NCBI RefSeq assembly: GCF_016545825.1
Contig: NC_052612.1
Coordinates: 42,205,738 to 42,269,737, forward strand
Direction: 5' to 3'
DNA: 64,000 nt
From: Eucalyptus grandis
Lineage: Eukaryota; Streptophyta; Magnoliopsida; Myrtales; Myrtaceae
The notes under the pieces are model-generated. The model made no database searches. It saw only the letters and a program-made list of their open reading frames with translations, and was not told the origin of the DNA. This document shows, piece after piece, positions 45,089 to 56,985 of the stretch. Each line of letters starts with the position of its first letter. Position 1 is the first letter of the stretch. Both the position numbers and the translations under genes were made by a program.

Positions 45089-46740
45089 GGAACCTCCTTT
45101 TGTGTTTGTTGTCGAGAGGAAGGGCCAAAAGCTTGACGTGATGAAATGGTGATGATGGACAGGTAGTTGGGAGGAACCTTTTGATATTAGAGCACGGCTG
45201 ACACGGTGCGATTGGCCATAACGTCGCCACGGTGCCCAAGGTAGGGACATGACTAGTCAAATCCATGGATAAAAGCTGCGACTTTAGGATGTGATTCGAC
45301 GAAGGTGCCTTAAAGCACAGCGTCGCATCTATTATCAGCAAGATACTAGAAGTTCGGCTCGATGTAAAGCAGTGTGGCCTTCAGGCAATCAGAATTCCAT
45401 GGAGCTCCCTTTGAACTTGGATGAACATTCGTTCGACGGTGGCATAATCTTCCCGCTGCTGAACTACGATTCGTGCAGCCCAATCTAACTCTCCGTCGCT
45501 ATTTATTCACATGGCAACCCCTATTGAAGCCTTACAAGGCCCCATGGTTGGACACAAGTTTAGCTCTTCTGCCACCACATCCAGCGCATTCCTAGCATGG
45601 TGTTTGGGTTCAGCTTGGTTGGGTTTTTTGCATAAACTAAAGGCCAAGCAATTCATTAAAGTTCAGTTTATGATTCGGTTGTCCATTCCCTTTCTTTCAT
45701 TTATTTCTTTTGATCGTGACTTTTATGGGTGAAGATGCATGATAGCCAAGTTAAAAAGGCCCTTTTCACCTCTCCTCAATCCATGACTAAGTGGTGTCGA
45801 ACCCTCGAATGAGACTCGTCGTGCACCAGTGCAGCAGGAAAACATACCCACAACTACCCTTCGGCGGACGTCGGCAACACTTATTACAATACAGAAAAGT
45901 ATCTTTCTGCGGGGTTCAATTGCAGATCACAACGCTTTCTGAGAAGTACAGCTTCTAGCAATGAGTCTTTGACGGGAATTACCAGCAACATTATCTGATT
46001 CTCACAAATTTAAATGCAGAGCCTACCATGTGGTCACTAGCAAAACAAGGAAATCTTTTTGACTCGGGTTTCGAAAACCCTTCGTCTACGGATGCTGGAA
46101 TGCAGTCTGGTATGTCCCGTGCATGCTCCCAGCTGTTAGCGCACCTTGTAAAAGGAGATCCTGGCAAGAGCAGGATCATGGGCAATGTCTTTTCGTGGCC
46201 TCCTAAAAAAGATACTTTACGAAGAAATTCCAGAAGGCGAATTCCAGATTCTCAGTTTAATCCTCGGAAAGACCATCTTAATTTAACTCCCCGTTCTTTA
46301 CCATATTAGCAGCCTTGTCTCGAAAAGGAAAAAAATAATATAAACCCAAAACAAAATGAACATAAGAGGAGCATCTCTTTTATCTTTCTCCCGATCTGCA
46401 ATCAATTTGCATTACATCTCTGGAGAAGCATTCAAACAAACAGGAGAGGCGCTTGCGCTATATTTTTATATAGTTGGAGTTGAGTTACCACAATATTTGG
46501 GTGGCCTCTGTCTGGCTTCCGCAAATTGAGTGAGTCCGCTTTGACCTTAGCTGTATAGATACAAACATGTACAAGATCCTTGAATCCTCAATCGGAAAGA
46601 GAAGTTGGGCCCTTGCAAATTGATTATCTGGCTGGAGAAGGGACGACAAACATGGATGATCACGCCAAAACCACACTAATTAGTAACTGCTTGAAAGAGT
46701 TATCTCAGCAGGAACTCGGTGGAAATGCCAACTATATCAC
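45089..46740. other. Intergenic region between UGT and MAP70
   Basis: No supported gene. A 93-codon plus frame at 46028-46309 and a 73-codon frame at 45511-45732 have no recognisable motif. The MAP70 3' UTR should lie just below 46741. Confidence 0.4.
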
Positions 46741-49700
46741 CTACAAGTTCCGTGCATTCCTGTAATCAGAACATGATGAAATAGGTCATTTAGAAGACCA
46801 TCAGATGGGAAATTTTTTTGCAGTTAGTGTGAAATATCTGATTCTATAATGGCCACACAAGAGGTGAAAATCAGGTGCATGCATTAATCCGAAACTGAGC
46901 ATAATTCTAGAGCAAATTGGCCTTTCGAATTAGTAAACTCTGTTATAATTCCATCTCTAAAATTGATGAGACCAGCACAAGTTGAAGAACTATTCTCCTT
47001 GGACTTCAACATCTAATAGCATCTTATTTTGAAGCACAGCATTGCATTTAGTCAAAGAAGCATCTTTTTCTGAAGTCACAAAGTGCATTTAGTATTATCA
47101 AGATATAACCATGGTTTTATGATTTCAACTGTCAAATAATCAGAAAAGATAACAGCTCATCTCTCTTGCTTACAATTAGTTACCTTGCAGAAATTGATTG
47201 AGTGCAATTCACAGCCCCTCTGGGAGCACTGAGGCGTCTTGTCCTACTATTCTGCTCTTTGCTAACACGCATAGCAGAAACCTCCTTTTCCATGGAAGCT
47301 ACTTCTCTACGCATTCTTTTCGCTTCAACTTCCATTGCTTTGTTCAAAGTATCAACCTTCTTTGCCAACATCTGCTTATTCAACAACAGCAAATATCAAG
47401 TACTCAGAGACGACACCAGTGATGAGGAAAGCATAGATAATCATAGTATAGGAGGCAAATCAATCAACCTCTACAGCATCATCTTTCTCTTTAATGCTCT
47501 GATCTTTGTCTTGACAAGCTTTTCTCAGGGCTATAACCTCCTTTTGCAAGATATCATACAACGTTCCCGATACAAAGTCCTCATCTTCTGGCTGCGCTTT
47601 TCCATTATGACTCCCATTTGCAATCTCTTCAACTCTACCTATCATCTCGGTGCTCTTGATCTGTCCCCCTGCACTATCTGTGGCGTTGTCATTATCAGTT
47701 GAATTTGGCATCAGTTTATCCAGGGACTTGCTGCCGCCGTCAAATGATGCAGATGACACTCTTGCATGTCTCATCAGTATACTGGCACTGTTGGATCGTA
47801 GCAGGCTAGTCGGTGCACTCGATGCTTTCTTTTGTAAAGAGCCATTGGAGTACTGTCTGGACAGGTGCTCCAATCCACCAAGAGACAGACGCCTTGCATG
47901 TCCGTTAGTACTCTTTCCTTCTGAGTGCATCCGAGCATTGCCATTAGATCCTTTAAGCTTTTCCTCCAAAACTTTGAATCGCAGTTGGTATTTTTCCTAA
48001 GCATCATTGAAGCAGCCTGCCATCAAGATTAATTACCTATAAAAAAATCTATTGCTATAATTGATGATTTTCGCACCTTCAATTGGGCTTCTGCCTTTGC
48101 AGTGCGCTCGGCTACAGCAAGTTTATCCCGAAGCTGTTGCATTTCACCCTATTGATATAAGAAGACATCAGTAAATCCTGCTTTGCAAATTAGATTGCCC
48201 CGATTGCCCTTCAGATGATTCGAGATGCTCAGAATAAAAGAAGTTCCAAGAACGGGAGTCAATGACATTAGAGAAATTTCCTCTATCTACTTAGCTAGCG
48301 AAAGATCTCTGCCAAAAAAGAGATTTCTAGATGCATTTGAATTGAGAAATGTAAGTTAGAAACCTACTAAAAATCAAGCATTGTTTAAGGCTTGAAAATT
48401 GAAGAGCTGTTCAATGCTTTCAAGTTTCAAGCACGGCAGTGTTTTTCACCATCATGACAAAAGCATGGCATCAAAGGGGCATTTAAAAGGTCCTTAATGC
48501 CTGGATGATGTAATTAATCCAGCACTCTCAATGCTAACACCTACGTGGCTTCGTACGTGGGTGTCCTAGGTACCCTTTCAACACTATATGGTACTGCAGT
48601 GTGCACAGAGAGTCTGACTACTATATCATTAACAGTCCTTGGTTGATGAGACGTTTGCTAATTCTTCGGCAGCATAATGTAAGACCAAAAAAAAAAAAAA
48701 ACTGTTGCATTTGATGTTCAGCAGTTTAAGTTAATCAGGGGATGAATAGAAAAAGATAAGCAGCCTTGCTAAAGATGGCATATTGCCATTGACTTGCCTG
48801 AAAAAATCTTCTTTCTTCGAGCCACTGCTTTACAGGCATAACTTTGTCATTGCCATCTTTCCATTCATTAGCAACTACAGTTGCAACTCGGTTTGCAGAA
48901 ACCTTTGCACGGGCAACTTCCCTTTCCAAGGTCTTCCTCTCCTCCTATATGAAGCTTTTCGTGTCAGAAAAAGCTTCATTTGCTTGTGACTAAATATGGA
49001 AAAGCATTCAACGACACTAGATTTTAGATGGAAAGAAGAAACTTCAAAAATAGATTACATTCATTTCTTGAACTCGTCGCTGATAATCCCGAACAGCATT
49101 AGCTGCAGCTCCCCCAGCCAAAACAGCTTCCTCAAGCTCTCGAACAGTTTGCATTAGCTTTTCAACTTCAGAAACTTTTTGCCTATGCATCTTGTCGAGA
49201 ATTTTATTCTCCTCCTGCACAGAAGTGCAAGATATAGTCAATATTTGCATACTTGGAGACAGCCTTGATCTACATCATATCATGAAGAAGAAGAAGAATT
49301 ATACTCGAAAGAGAAAATACCTGGCAAATTTCAATTTGCTTCATTAATTCTTGGTTCTTGTTCTGCAGATCATCCACCAGTGCTGCTTTTGCTAGAGCAA
49401 TCTCAATAGTCCTTTCAGCGTCAAGTAGAGCAGCCTCCTTGGACTTTGTGAGCCGATCAAGTGCTCTGTTGTCTTCTTGCAACCTTGCAGCCTAGCAAGA
49501 AGGCAAGACTTACAATGTAAGACAACTAAGCTCTCTACCAGAAAAGAAGAACTCGGGATGTCAGGATGTTTCATCAGAACAGAGAACATAAGTAACATCA
49601 CAAAAGATGATAAAGTGGAACATAGCAAGAAATTGATCAAATTCCCACATATACCTCAAGCCTAGCTAGCTTAAGCTCTGCCTCAAGTGGGGCTATAATT

Positions 49701-52279
49701 GCCTCAATTGGAGGCATCTCATCATCTTTTTGGGCAGCATGGACTCTTCTAAGTGTAGCTTCAGCAGCAAATTGTCCAGCCAGGGCCTCTTTCTTCTCAT
49801 CATTTACCTTCTTAATCTCGAGGTTCTGTAAATATAATTGGATTAGTCCATGACAATGGCCAAGTTCTTAAACTGATATGGAAAAGAATTGCAAGCAAGC
49901 GACAAGTCACAATGGTATTTCATACCTTGCTTTCTAGAAGAGTTTCTGTCACTTTTAGCTTCCCATCCACTTTCTTCAGCTCATCAGTCAACTGATGTCA
50001 ATTATTGCACAAGACAATGAGAAACTTTTTTGACCATTTGATAATCCTCAAAAACATGAAAATATCTAGCCATCCTAAGGAGCAAAAGAGGAGAAAGATG
50101 CAACTGCCCATTTTAGCTAATTTTACATAGAATAAGCATAAGCAATATCAGAATTTTAAAATGAATGAGGTTACATGAAAAATAAAGCAAAGCCACAGAT
50201 CGCTAACAAATAAAGCACCAGAAAGAACATCAGAAAGCCCGGTTTATCTGGAGGACGATACCAGAGGCACCAGTTTCATTTATTGAGAAGTGCCAAAGAA
50301 CTAAAGTTTCCAAGACCATGCTTACCACTATTGGTCGTCCAATGTCCAAAGAAGGGATATAAGACTCTTGGATACAAAGAATAAGCATGTTTTTCATCAA
50401 GCCAACATGCAAGATCAAGAATTTCCATTTCCTTTCAGTGGAAACTTAGGTAAAATCACGTATTAAACCATAGTTGAATTCAGGTGAAACCAAGGCTTAA
50501 ATCTATAAGGGCAACTTGCCTAGCCCTAACACTTTGACCGCTTTTCACCTTTCTTACTCATTGAAAAGTAGTCATCATCGTAAGAAATTACGATTCATTC
50601 TCAGTTCTCATTAAGCCAAAGTCAAAGTTACTCTTCTGCGAGATGATGATCCAAGCTGGTCAGCTCATACAATAATTGCATGCGATAGGTCATCCCATGA
50701 AAGAGACACATTGTAGAGCATTGTGGGTATGTAAGTACCTCTTCAACTGCTTTCTCTTTAAGACGTTCAGAATACTTTAAAGCTTTAATTTCTGCAAGTG
50801 CATCCCCCAGTTCTCTATCTTTGTCTGTGAATAGAGTATAAAAGCTAATAAGATCGCTGCCCATCAGATGTGCTCAACAGTAAGAATATCAAAAGGACAT
50901 AATTTCATTGACATCTACTAATATTTCTAAGAAGCTCAGCCAAGGTAATAAGTCAAGCCCAATCCATGAAACACGATCATCAGAAAAATTAGACAAAACA
51001 AAGTAATTTAAGAACTATAGAAATATACTTCAAGGAAAGGATATATATTTATTTCCTTCATTCGCTACTCTGACAAAGAGCTGGACCATCGAAGGGGCAT
51101 AGCCTAATATCGCAAAGGTCCATCAAATCTCAACCTACTTCTTCAACAAGTCTACAAATTTGACCTCCAATGCTTATTGAAATATATCTCTAGAGATGAC
51201 TCATTCCTGCAAACCTCTGAGACCAGGGCATCTATTATCCCTCATTATGAGGTTTGGCAGGTGGAAAAGAGCCAAAAACACGGCACGTCAAACTGACCGG
51301 GTCATTGAATCACGCCGCCATCACGTGGTCAAATGCACAAGGAAGTGCACGATGTGTTAAAGAGCAGAAAAGGAATATGCACGTGGTGTACTCTGCTGGG
51401 AAAACGTTACAAGGAACTGGCAATTCATAATTTCATAACGGGGATAAAATGATCCAAACATGGACGAACAAAATGCAGCACAACCTATTGTGAGAAGAAT
51501 CACATCCACATGGATAAGTTATACGAAGGTTTGCCAAGTCAAATCTAGCATTTGCGTTGGCGAAGCGACTAATGCTGCAAGACATTTCTATTCATAATCC
51601 GGCCCTCCACTGAGTCTGCTGATAAAATGGCCGGATTAGGAAAGATTGCACCATCGATTCGGGTAAAAATCGACGACTCCGATAAATTGCTCGCTACACA
51701 CACCCACACTCGAACGTACACTGCTCCACTGATCTAGTTGTCAAGTCCCATCCCCCTCCAAGTACGCAGGAGCTCAAAATGCGTCACCAAAAGAAGCAAA
51801 CTTGCTTAAAATACCGCCGAATTGAGTCAAAAGAGAGGAGAATCAATACACCTCCGCTTCGACAGCGATGATTCAGGCATCATCGCGAAACACGAGCAAA
51901 TGCAGCACGAGAAATGAACACTCGCTACTACCTCAAGCACACACGACCGCGCACGGACGCACGAAGACACTCGACGGGAATGCGGTACGCAAGCAGAAAC
52001 GAGGTGCTAGAGAAGGGAAAAGGAGCGGCGGCGGCGGGGGCGACCTCGGACTCCGTTCTCGAGGCGGCTGAGCTCGACGCGGACGGGATCGGAGCCGTGG
52101 AGGAGCGTGATGAGGTCGTCGACGTCGGAGCCGACGCGGGACAGGGCGGCGCCGGAGGCCGCGGCGGCGCCGTTCGGCTTCCGGCGGGCGGACTTGAAAG
52201 AGGCCGAGGAGCCGAGGGCGGCGGCGGGCGGCGGCCTGAGGTGCTCGGCGTCGCCGTTGGCAATGCGAGCGCCGGCCAT
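46741..52279 (-). CDS. MAP70: Microtubule-associated protein 70 (MAP70)
   Basis: 11 exons: 52279-52045, 50824-50739, 49991-49926, 49825-49655, 49491-49321, 49214-49059, 48944-48798, 48148-48077, 47996-47469, 47371-47184, 46759-46741; 1,839 nt, 612 aa. The frame contains the plant MAP70 blocks: DDLITLLHGSDPVRVELSRL, DKDRELGDALAEIKALK, AAQKDDEMPPIEAI, EAVLAGGAAANAVRDYQ and VVANEWKDGNDKVMPVKQWL. Nearly the whole protein is long coiled coil, with a Ser-rich region in exon 9. MAP70 proteins coat microtubules and help shape secondary walls and cell form. The last coding exon is only 19 nt (codes NARNL-stop). Intron 7 has a GC donor (CAG/GCAAGT). The ATG at 52279 is used because the frame upstream has TTG and then a stop, but no ATG. 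Confidence 0.95.
48149..48797 (-). other. MAP70 intron 7 with a GC-AG boundary
   Basis: The exon before it ends TTTTTTCAG and the intron starts GCAAGTCAATGG; the acceptor is caatag before GGTGAAATGC. Using GC keeps the conserved FFQ/GEMQQLRDKL junction in frame. GC-AG introns with an otherwise perfect AAGT donor are a known minor class. The intron also carries a poly-A tract near 48690 (plus strand). Confidence 0.75.
50825..52044 (-). other. Long first intron of MAP70
   Basis: A 1,220-bp intron with donor CGAG/GTCGCC (GT but a weak consensus) and acceptor tcacag. The part near the first exon is GC-rich and the remainder AT-rich. It holds no coding sequence that I recognise. Confidence 0.6.
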
Positions 52280-52349
52280 CGGGGGAGATCTTCCGGTGCG
52301 CGACCGCGACGACGGGCTGGAGTCCCTCCGAGCTGAAGATGCCAAAACC

Positions 52350-52434
52350 AGTCACAGAAGAGAGAGAAAGAGAGAGAGAGAGAGATTTTGGGTGTGATGT
52401 GATTTTGGAAACTAGAGAGAGAGAGAGAAGAGAG
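52350..52434. repeat. GA-rich tracts in the MAP70 5' leader region
   Basis: Two purine runs, gagagaaagagagagagagag (about 52358-52384) and agagagagagagaagagag (about 52413-52433), lie 70-155 bp upstream of the MAP70 ATG. They read as CT-rich on the coding strand, as is common in plant 5' UTRs and core promoters. Confidence 0.85.
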
Positions 52435-53880
52435 TGTCTGAAAAAGTTGCGCGATTTGTTAGACAGAGTTGAGAATTAAAAAGGACGTTTAGGCGGGGGG
52501 GACTTTCATTGATCGGTTGATTAAGACACCATCATTAGACATCGAATATTTCGAATTTTTCCGACTCGATCAATCTTTCCAAGGCCTAAGATTGCGTATC
52601 CCCGAGCGTATCGAATCACTACCCCGAGCCATGCAGTTCATTTTCGGTAAAATGACCTTTGAGCCAATCCGGAATAATGACTATTCTCTTTCGAACGCAG
52701 GATGGGGCCTGCCTCATTCGAATTCGAAACGAGCGTACACGTGGCTCGGCTACGTGACCTTAAAGTTTTATTAGGGGGTTTTTTGAAATTTCCATTACGG
52801 GGGTCTAATTGTCTTTGTGGAGACACGGCGAGGTGGGCGGCATTTGCTAAAATGTCATTAAGATACTGCATAATGCAAAATGGGGTGGAGGTGGGGGAGG
52901 GCTGGGGGAGATTTGATTTCGAAACCAAACGGGTGGGACCCGACAATTGACTCGACCTGTCAATCACGGCCGTCTGATTTGAATCGAGCGCGGCTAAAAA
53001 TACTTGCTCAATAGTCAAATTTGCATCGCCTCCACGTATTCATCAACCGGGACGCGCTCTCTCTCCCGTCCGTCCGTAGCCCGTGCGGATGAGATTTGTC
53101 CGAAAAGGAACCGCGATTTGTACCTCAGAAAAACGCCAAATGGACCACAAGATCAAGCGAGGAAAGAAGTCTCGATCTCGATCCGGTGCTCGGCCACGAC
53201 GGCTTCGTTGGCCTTCCACAGCCGACGCGTGTGGTCCAGCAAATGACCACAGAGCCGCTGGAATTGATGAGGTACGCGCCCTTCTTCCGTATCAGCCGAA
53301 CCTTACAAGTTTACGGAGATCGATTTCGTTCTCGTCTCTTTTATGTTTTTCCCTCTTTTGGGTTCCTTTTTTTCTCTCTCCTTCGCTTGGATTTTATGAT
53401 GGTCGGCTCATGCGTGCGAGCCGCGAGTGGAAAATCGCTTGTGATTTTCTGTCCTTTTCTTTTTTTCTTTCCTTAGCAGATGGAGAAAAACGAACAGCCG
53501 TCGCAGCCCGTCCAAAATTAGAATCGGGCGTCGATTCATGCGGGCAAAGTTACTGCTCGAGGCGACATGCATCTTTACTGATCAAAAGTTAAAAACGCAT
53601 ATGGCAAGATACAAAAGCCGGGACTTTACCATCCGCGATAAGACAACGCTATTTCTCATCGATCGAACGACATGAAAAGACCGGTATCATTTCCGAAATG
53701 GAGGATTCGTCGCGATTATCCCACGCGAGAAAATCAAGGAAAAAGGGCGAAACGAGAATCGAAAACGTGTCGAAGAGGACAAACGAAGATCGAAATTCTT
53801 ATCTGGATCCGGAATCATGAAGTAAAGGGGGCGCTCATCATCGTCGTTAATCATTGGACCCCCCGCCGCACGTGATTATC
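52435..53880. other. Upstream region of MAP70; no second gene recognised
   Basis: Overlapping plus frames at 53083-53592 and 53096-53476 are rich in Arg/Ser or Phe and have no conserved motif. I treat them as chance frames in moderately GC-rich promoter-side DNA. Confidence 0.35.
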
Positions 53881-54190
53881 GGCTCGATCGGGGCCGAACG
53901 AGCGGGAGAAGAGGCCATCGTCCGGATGATGAGGATCGAGCGGGGGAGGAGCGAGGGAGCACGGCAAGAGCGGTGGGCGGCGGGGCAGGAGATTATCGGA
54001 ATATGCGGAGAGAGAGTGGGGAAAGAGTTAGAGAAAAGCGAGGAATAATTATTGGGGGAGGGAGGTGGGGCGACACCGAAGACAAGCGCACATGCGCGGG
54101 GGGGAGACCCCACGCGCCCTCCTCGACTCTCTCCTTCGCGCGTGCGCGCGTGGAGGCCCCGCCCCCGGGGGGGACGGATAGATAAGCTCC
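53860..54190. other. GC-rich island-like patch
   Basis: This is the most GC-rich stretch outside coding exons. It contains alternating purine-pyrimidine runs (cgcgcgtgcgcgcgtgg near 54137-54153) and G/C homopolymer blocks (gccccgcccccggggggg near 54157-54173). Frames in all directions are open simply because stops are AT-rich. It may be a CpG-rich regulatory region, but there is no transcript evidence. Confidence 0.5.
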
Positions 54191-55075
54191 GCTTGAATGC
54201 CACGTGCGGACAACACATCCGTTTAGTTGGAAAATATCGCCATCTTCTTTCTTTTTCGCTTTCTTTTTGGGCCTAAATCATTTCTTGTTTTAGTTTAAAG
54301 GATAATTTGCCATCCTTACTTTCAAACTTCGACGGTTCAAATCGAACATCGCTCCGATGTCATTTTCACATACGTGCTCGAGTAACGTCCGTCCTTGTAC
54401 CAACTAAGAAAATGCCACTTTCCAATTCAAAATCATGACATTTTGAATTATTCTGTCGCTACAGAGTGTCGAAATAGATTTTGAACAAAATGAGAATGAG
54501 TATATAAGAATGAATGAATTATGATCTATTTCAACGTGGGATTTCGCTCGGCAACATGCGGGTGATATTTGTAAAAATTGGAGACGTATAAATTAATCCA
54601 AGGGTCGAATAGCCGGTGCAAATTCGGTAAAATGCGGCACGAACGGACGAGGACGACGGATGGGGCTCGCTGCGCACGTGCGTGCCAACGCGAGCGTGCG
54701 TGCATTATTATTGGGCTGATGAACTGACTACGGAAGCTGGAGCTCACATTCTCCGTGGGCCCCTTTCTCTTTTTGGTTTTCATTAAGCTGCTTCGACACG
54801 TCAGAATCGTCTCACGTGGGCACGTGTTTGTTGGAGTGCAGTATTGCCAAACGCCCATTCACAAATAAAGCTTGATTTATTCCGCGAAATATAAATGATT
54901 TTAAAAATATTTCTCTAAAAAAAAATTCATTTCAGTTGAGAGAAGTAATTAATCAATAAAAAATACTTTTTATCATGAATAATAGTTTTTGTTGATTAGT
55001 TTTTTACAGGTAATATAAAGATATTTTTTGCAAGAAAAAGAATTTCAAATCACAGAACAAACGCACTAACTAACT
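54191..55075. other. Intergenic region without recognised features
   Basis: AT-rich with no conserved frame. Several CACGTG/ACGTG cores near 54680-54830 (for example cgtgggcacgtg) could be bZIP or bHLH sites, but their target gene is unclear. Confidence 0.35.
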
Positions 55076-55480
55076 TCAGGCACTAGCCGGGCCGAAGAAC
55101 TCAAAAGCTATGCGGGCGCACTGATCCTGCACCAGCACGACACGCCCTTCGAATCCCAGGTCGCAAGTCTTGAGGAACAGCTGTGGGAAAGTGGCATGTC
55201 TGGTGGGTTCCAATTCACCAAATGCTGTTACCTTGGTTTTGTCGAAGAACATAACTTTACACCCCCTACTTGCCCTTCCACTGGAGAAGAATCATCCCTA
55301 CATTCCAGGACACATGCCCTTTGCTTTCCTTGTACTTCATGTCAGTACCCCGTGCTCAAGATTGAGTCTTCTTCCAGAAAACTGCCCCCCAAAGCCAATC
55401 CCGATGAACAAGCTAATGATACACCACCAGTTTGGCCGTGCGTTTCGACTCTATTATGCACCAACTGAATCTGCTCTTGC
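55076..55480 (-). pseudogene. Degenerate coding-like stretch, family not recognised
   Basis: On the minus strand, good protein-like segments appear in shifting frames. ISLFIGIGFGGQFSGRR comes first, then MKYKESKGHVSWNVGMILL, which ends at a stop near 55265. Then VMFFDKTKVTAFGELEPTR runs into FEGRVVLVQDQCARIAFEFF and a stop near 55083. No splice sites reconcile the frames, so this looks like a gene remnant with at least two frameshifts. I do not recognise the parent family. Confidence 0.4.
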
Positions 55481-55528
55481 ATAGAAGGAGGTTCCTATCT
55501 CGACGAAAGAGACGCCCGGAGTCAAAAG

Positions 55529-56163
55529 ATGACTGTTTCGGTTTCCCCCTTTGAATTATGGATTTCACCATTCCGAAGCTTGTTAGGTTCAGTCCACGAA
55601 AAAGATACTGCTGAAAATCCTAGGCAACTTGAGATTTTTTGTTATTTTTTAGGTCGAAAAGGCAACTTGACATTTAAAGTAATAGATTTGTTGGAAAAAA
55701 CAACTCTGCGAAAGCTCCCGTGTGGGGTAGAAGAAATCGACTGCACTAGCACTATCGGTAGGATCAGTTCGAGCTAATCAGTACAACCTACCATAATGAA
55801 ATGTCAATAGAATTCAACAATTATATGTACAGCTGCAAATAGTAATCAACTGGGACTTGTAAAGAGAGAGCTTGCTCAGTGATTTCAACCAGAACCCCTC
55901 TTGCTGAGGATGCGAACAAATTGTATGGATAGGTCAAGATGCAAATAAAGGAACTCCAGTATGGGAGACATGGCACCCTAGTTGATTCTATGTTGATCCA
56001 GCACTGGAATTCTGAGCTAAAGCAGCTTCACGTTCCTGACGACGATGTTCTCTCTGAAACAAGGAAAAAATTAGGATGTCAAGAAGAAAAGATGTACTTA
56101 AGGTATGGAGCACCTTTTTCAATGTCTCACAATTTCAAGGTAAACAAAACTATTTCATATTGA
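55529..56163 (+). other. Two weak plus-strand ORFs next to the remnant
   Basis: The frame 55529-55777 (82 codons) and the frame 55939-56163 (74 codons; includes YGRHGTLVDSMLIQHWN and LSETRKKLGCQEEKMYLRYG) have protein-like composition. Neither shows a family motif or clear splice partner. The second could be a lone exon or a fragment. Confidence 0.25.
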
Positions 56164-56700
56164 TCTTAATAGTTTGTGTATAGTCCACCTACATGAAACA
56201 AATGCACAAGCCTATCATCAGGGCTTGGTCATATGTTCGACTTTTTGGAAATATGCTGCAACTGTTATGGCAGCAGTGCTTATGTTAAATAAATGTTGAA
56301 CACAATCCAAGGCTATGGAGATTGCTTCGTCATCTAAGAAAGAAATGATTTTGACAAAAGCACATAACACAAGGGAAAATCAGACAACATAGTTTTCCTG
56401 TGAGAAAGCATGTAAATAGTCAATGGAACTAAAATACAAGGATCTTGCATCTAATTACTCATTTAGATCCAGCGTTATGATGATTAAATAGAATTATGAG
56501 CAAGATGAATAGTAGCACTTATAACTCTTGCATCCCACATTTTCTGTTCAAGATTATTATATCAAAGAATTTGATAGGCTAGACGCACGGATGCAAAAAC
56601 AAAACTTGAAGCCCAGGCAGTATTGGATGGTATCCATTGATATGATTATTTTCCAAAAACAGGCCATCATGTAACAGAACCAAGATACATTCTACCAAAG
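56164..56700. other. Intergenic region without recognised features
   Basis: AT-rich, with no conserved frame or repeat that I can identify. Confidence 0.35.
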
Positions 56701-56702
56701 AG

Positions 56703-56985
56703 ATAATTACACAAGTAGTCCTCGAACTTTGGCTCGATGTGTAATGACGTCCTTGGACTTTAATTTGTTAAATGCAGTCCTAGAATTTGAGTCTAATTTG
56801 CAATGCTGTCCTTGAATTTTTAATTCGTTTGATGTGATATTTAAACTTTTGGTACATGTTTAATCTAATCCCTAAATGAACAATCAATCTTTTCATATAG
56901 TCAATGGACTAAATTGAACATATACCAAAATTCATGGACCACGTTGAACAAATTGAAAGCCTAGGGACTACATTGCACACTAGGC
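56703..56985. mobile_element. MITE-like inverted repeat, about 0.28 kb
   Basis: The left end has tagtcctcgaactttggctc and atgtgtaatgacgtcc. The right end has gggactacattgcacac and taggccaaat, roughly the reverse complement of the left. Inside, the phrases 'gtccttg.actttaatt.gtt' and 'aatggactaaattgaac' alternate in opposite orientation, a common non-coding plant repeat layout. No protein is encoded. Confidence 0.6.

Noticed and set aside
51914..52336. Plus- and minus-strand frames of 110-140 codons over MAP70 exon 1
   Set aside because: They are low-complexity Ala/Arg/Pro/Gly frames caused by GC-rich sequence overlapping the real first exon.
52280..52345. Longer MAP70 start at 52345
   Set aside because: It is a TTG codon with an in-frame stop just upstream. 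The first ATG in frame is at 52279.
53083..53592. 169-codon plus-strand ORF upstream of MAP70
   Set aside because: It overlaps another equally long frame, is rich in Arg/Ser and Phe with no conserved segment, and has no splice partners.
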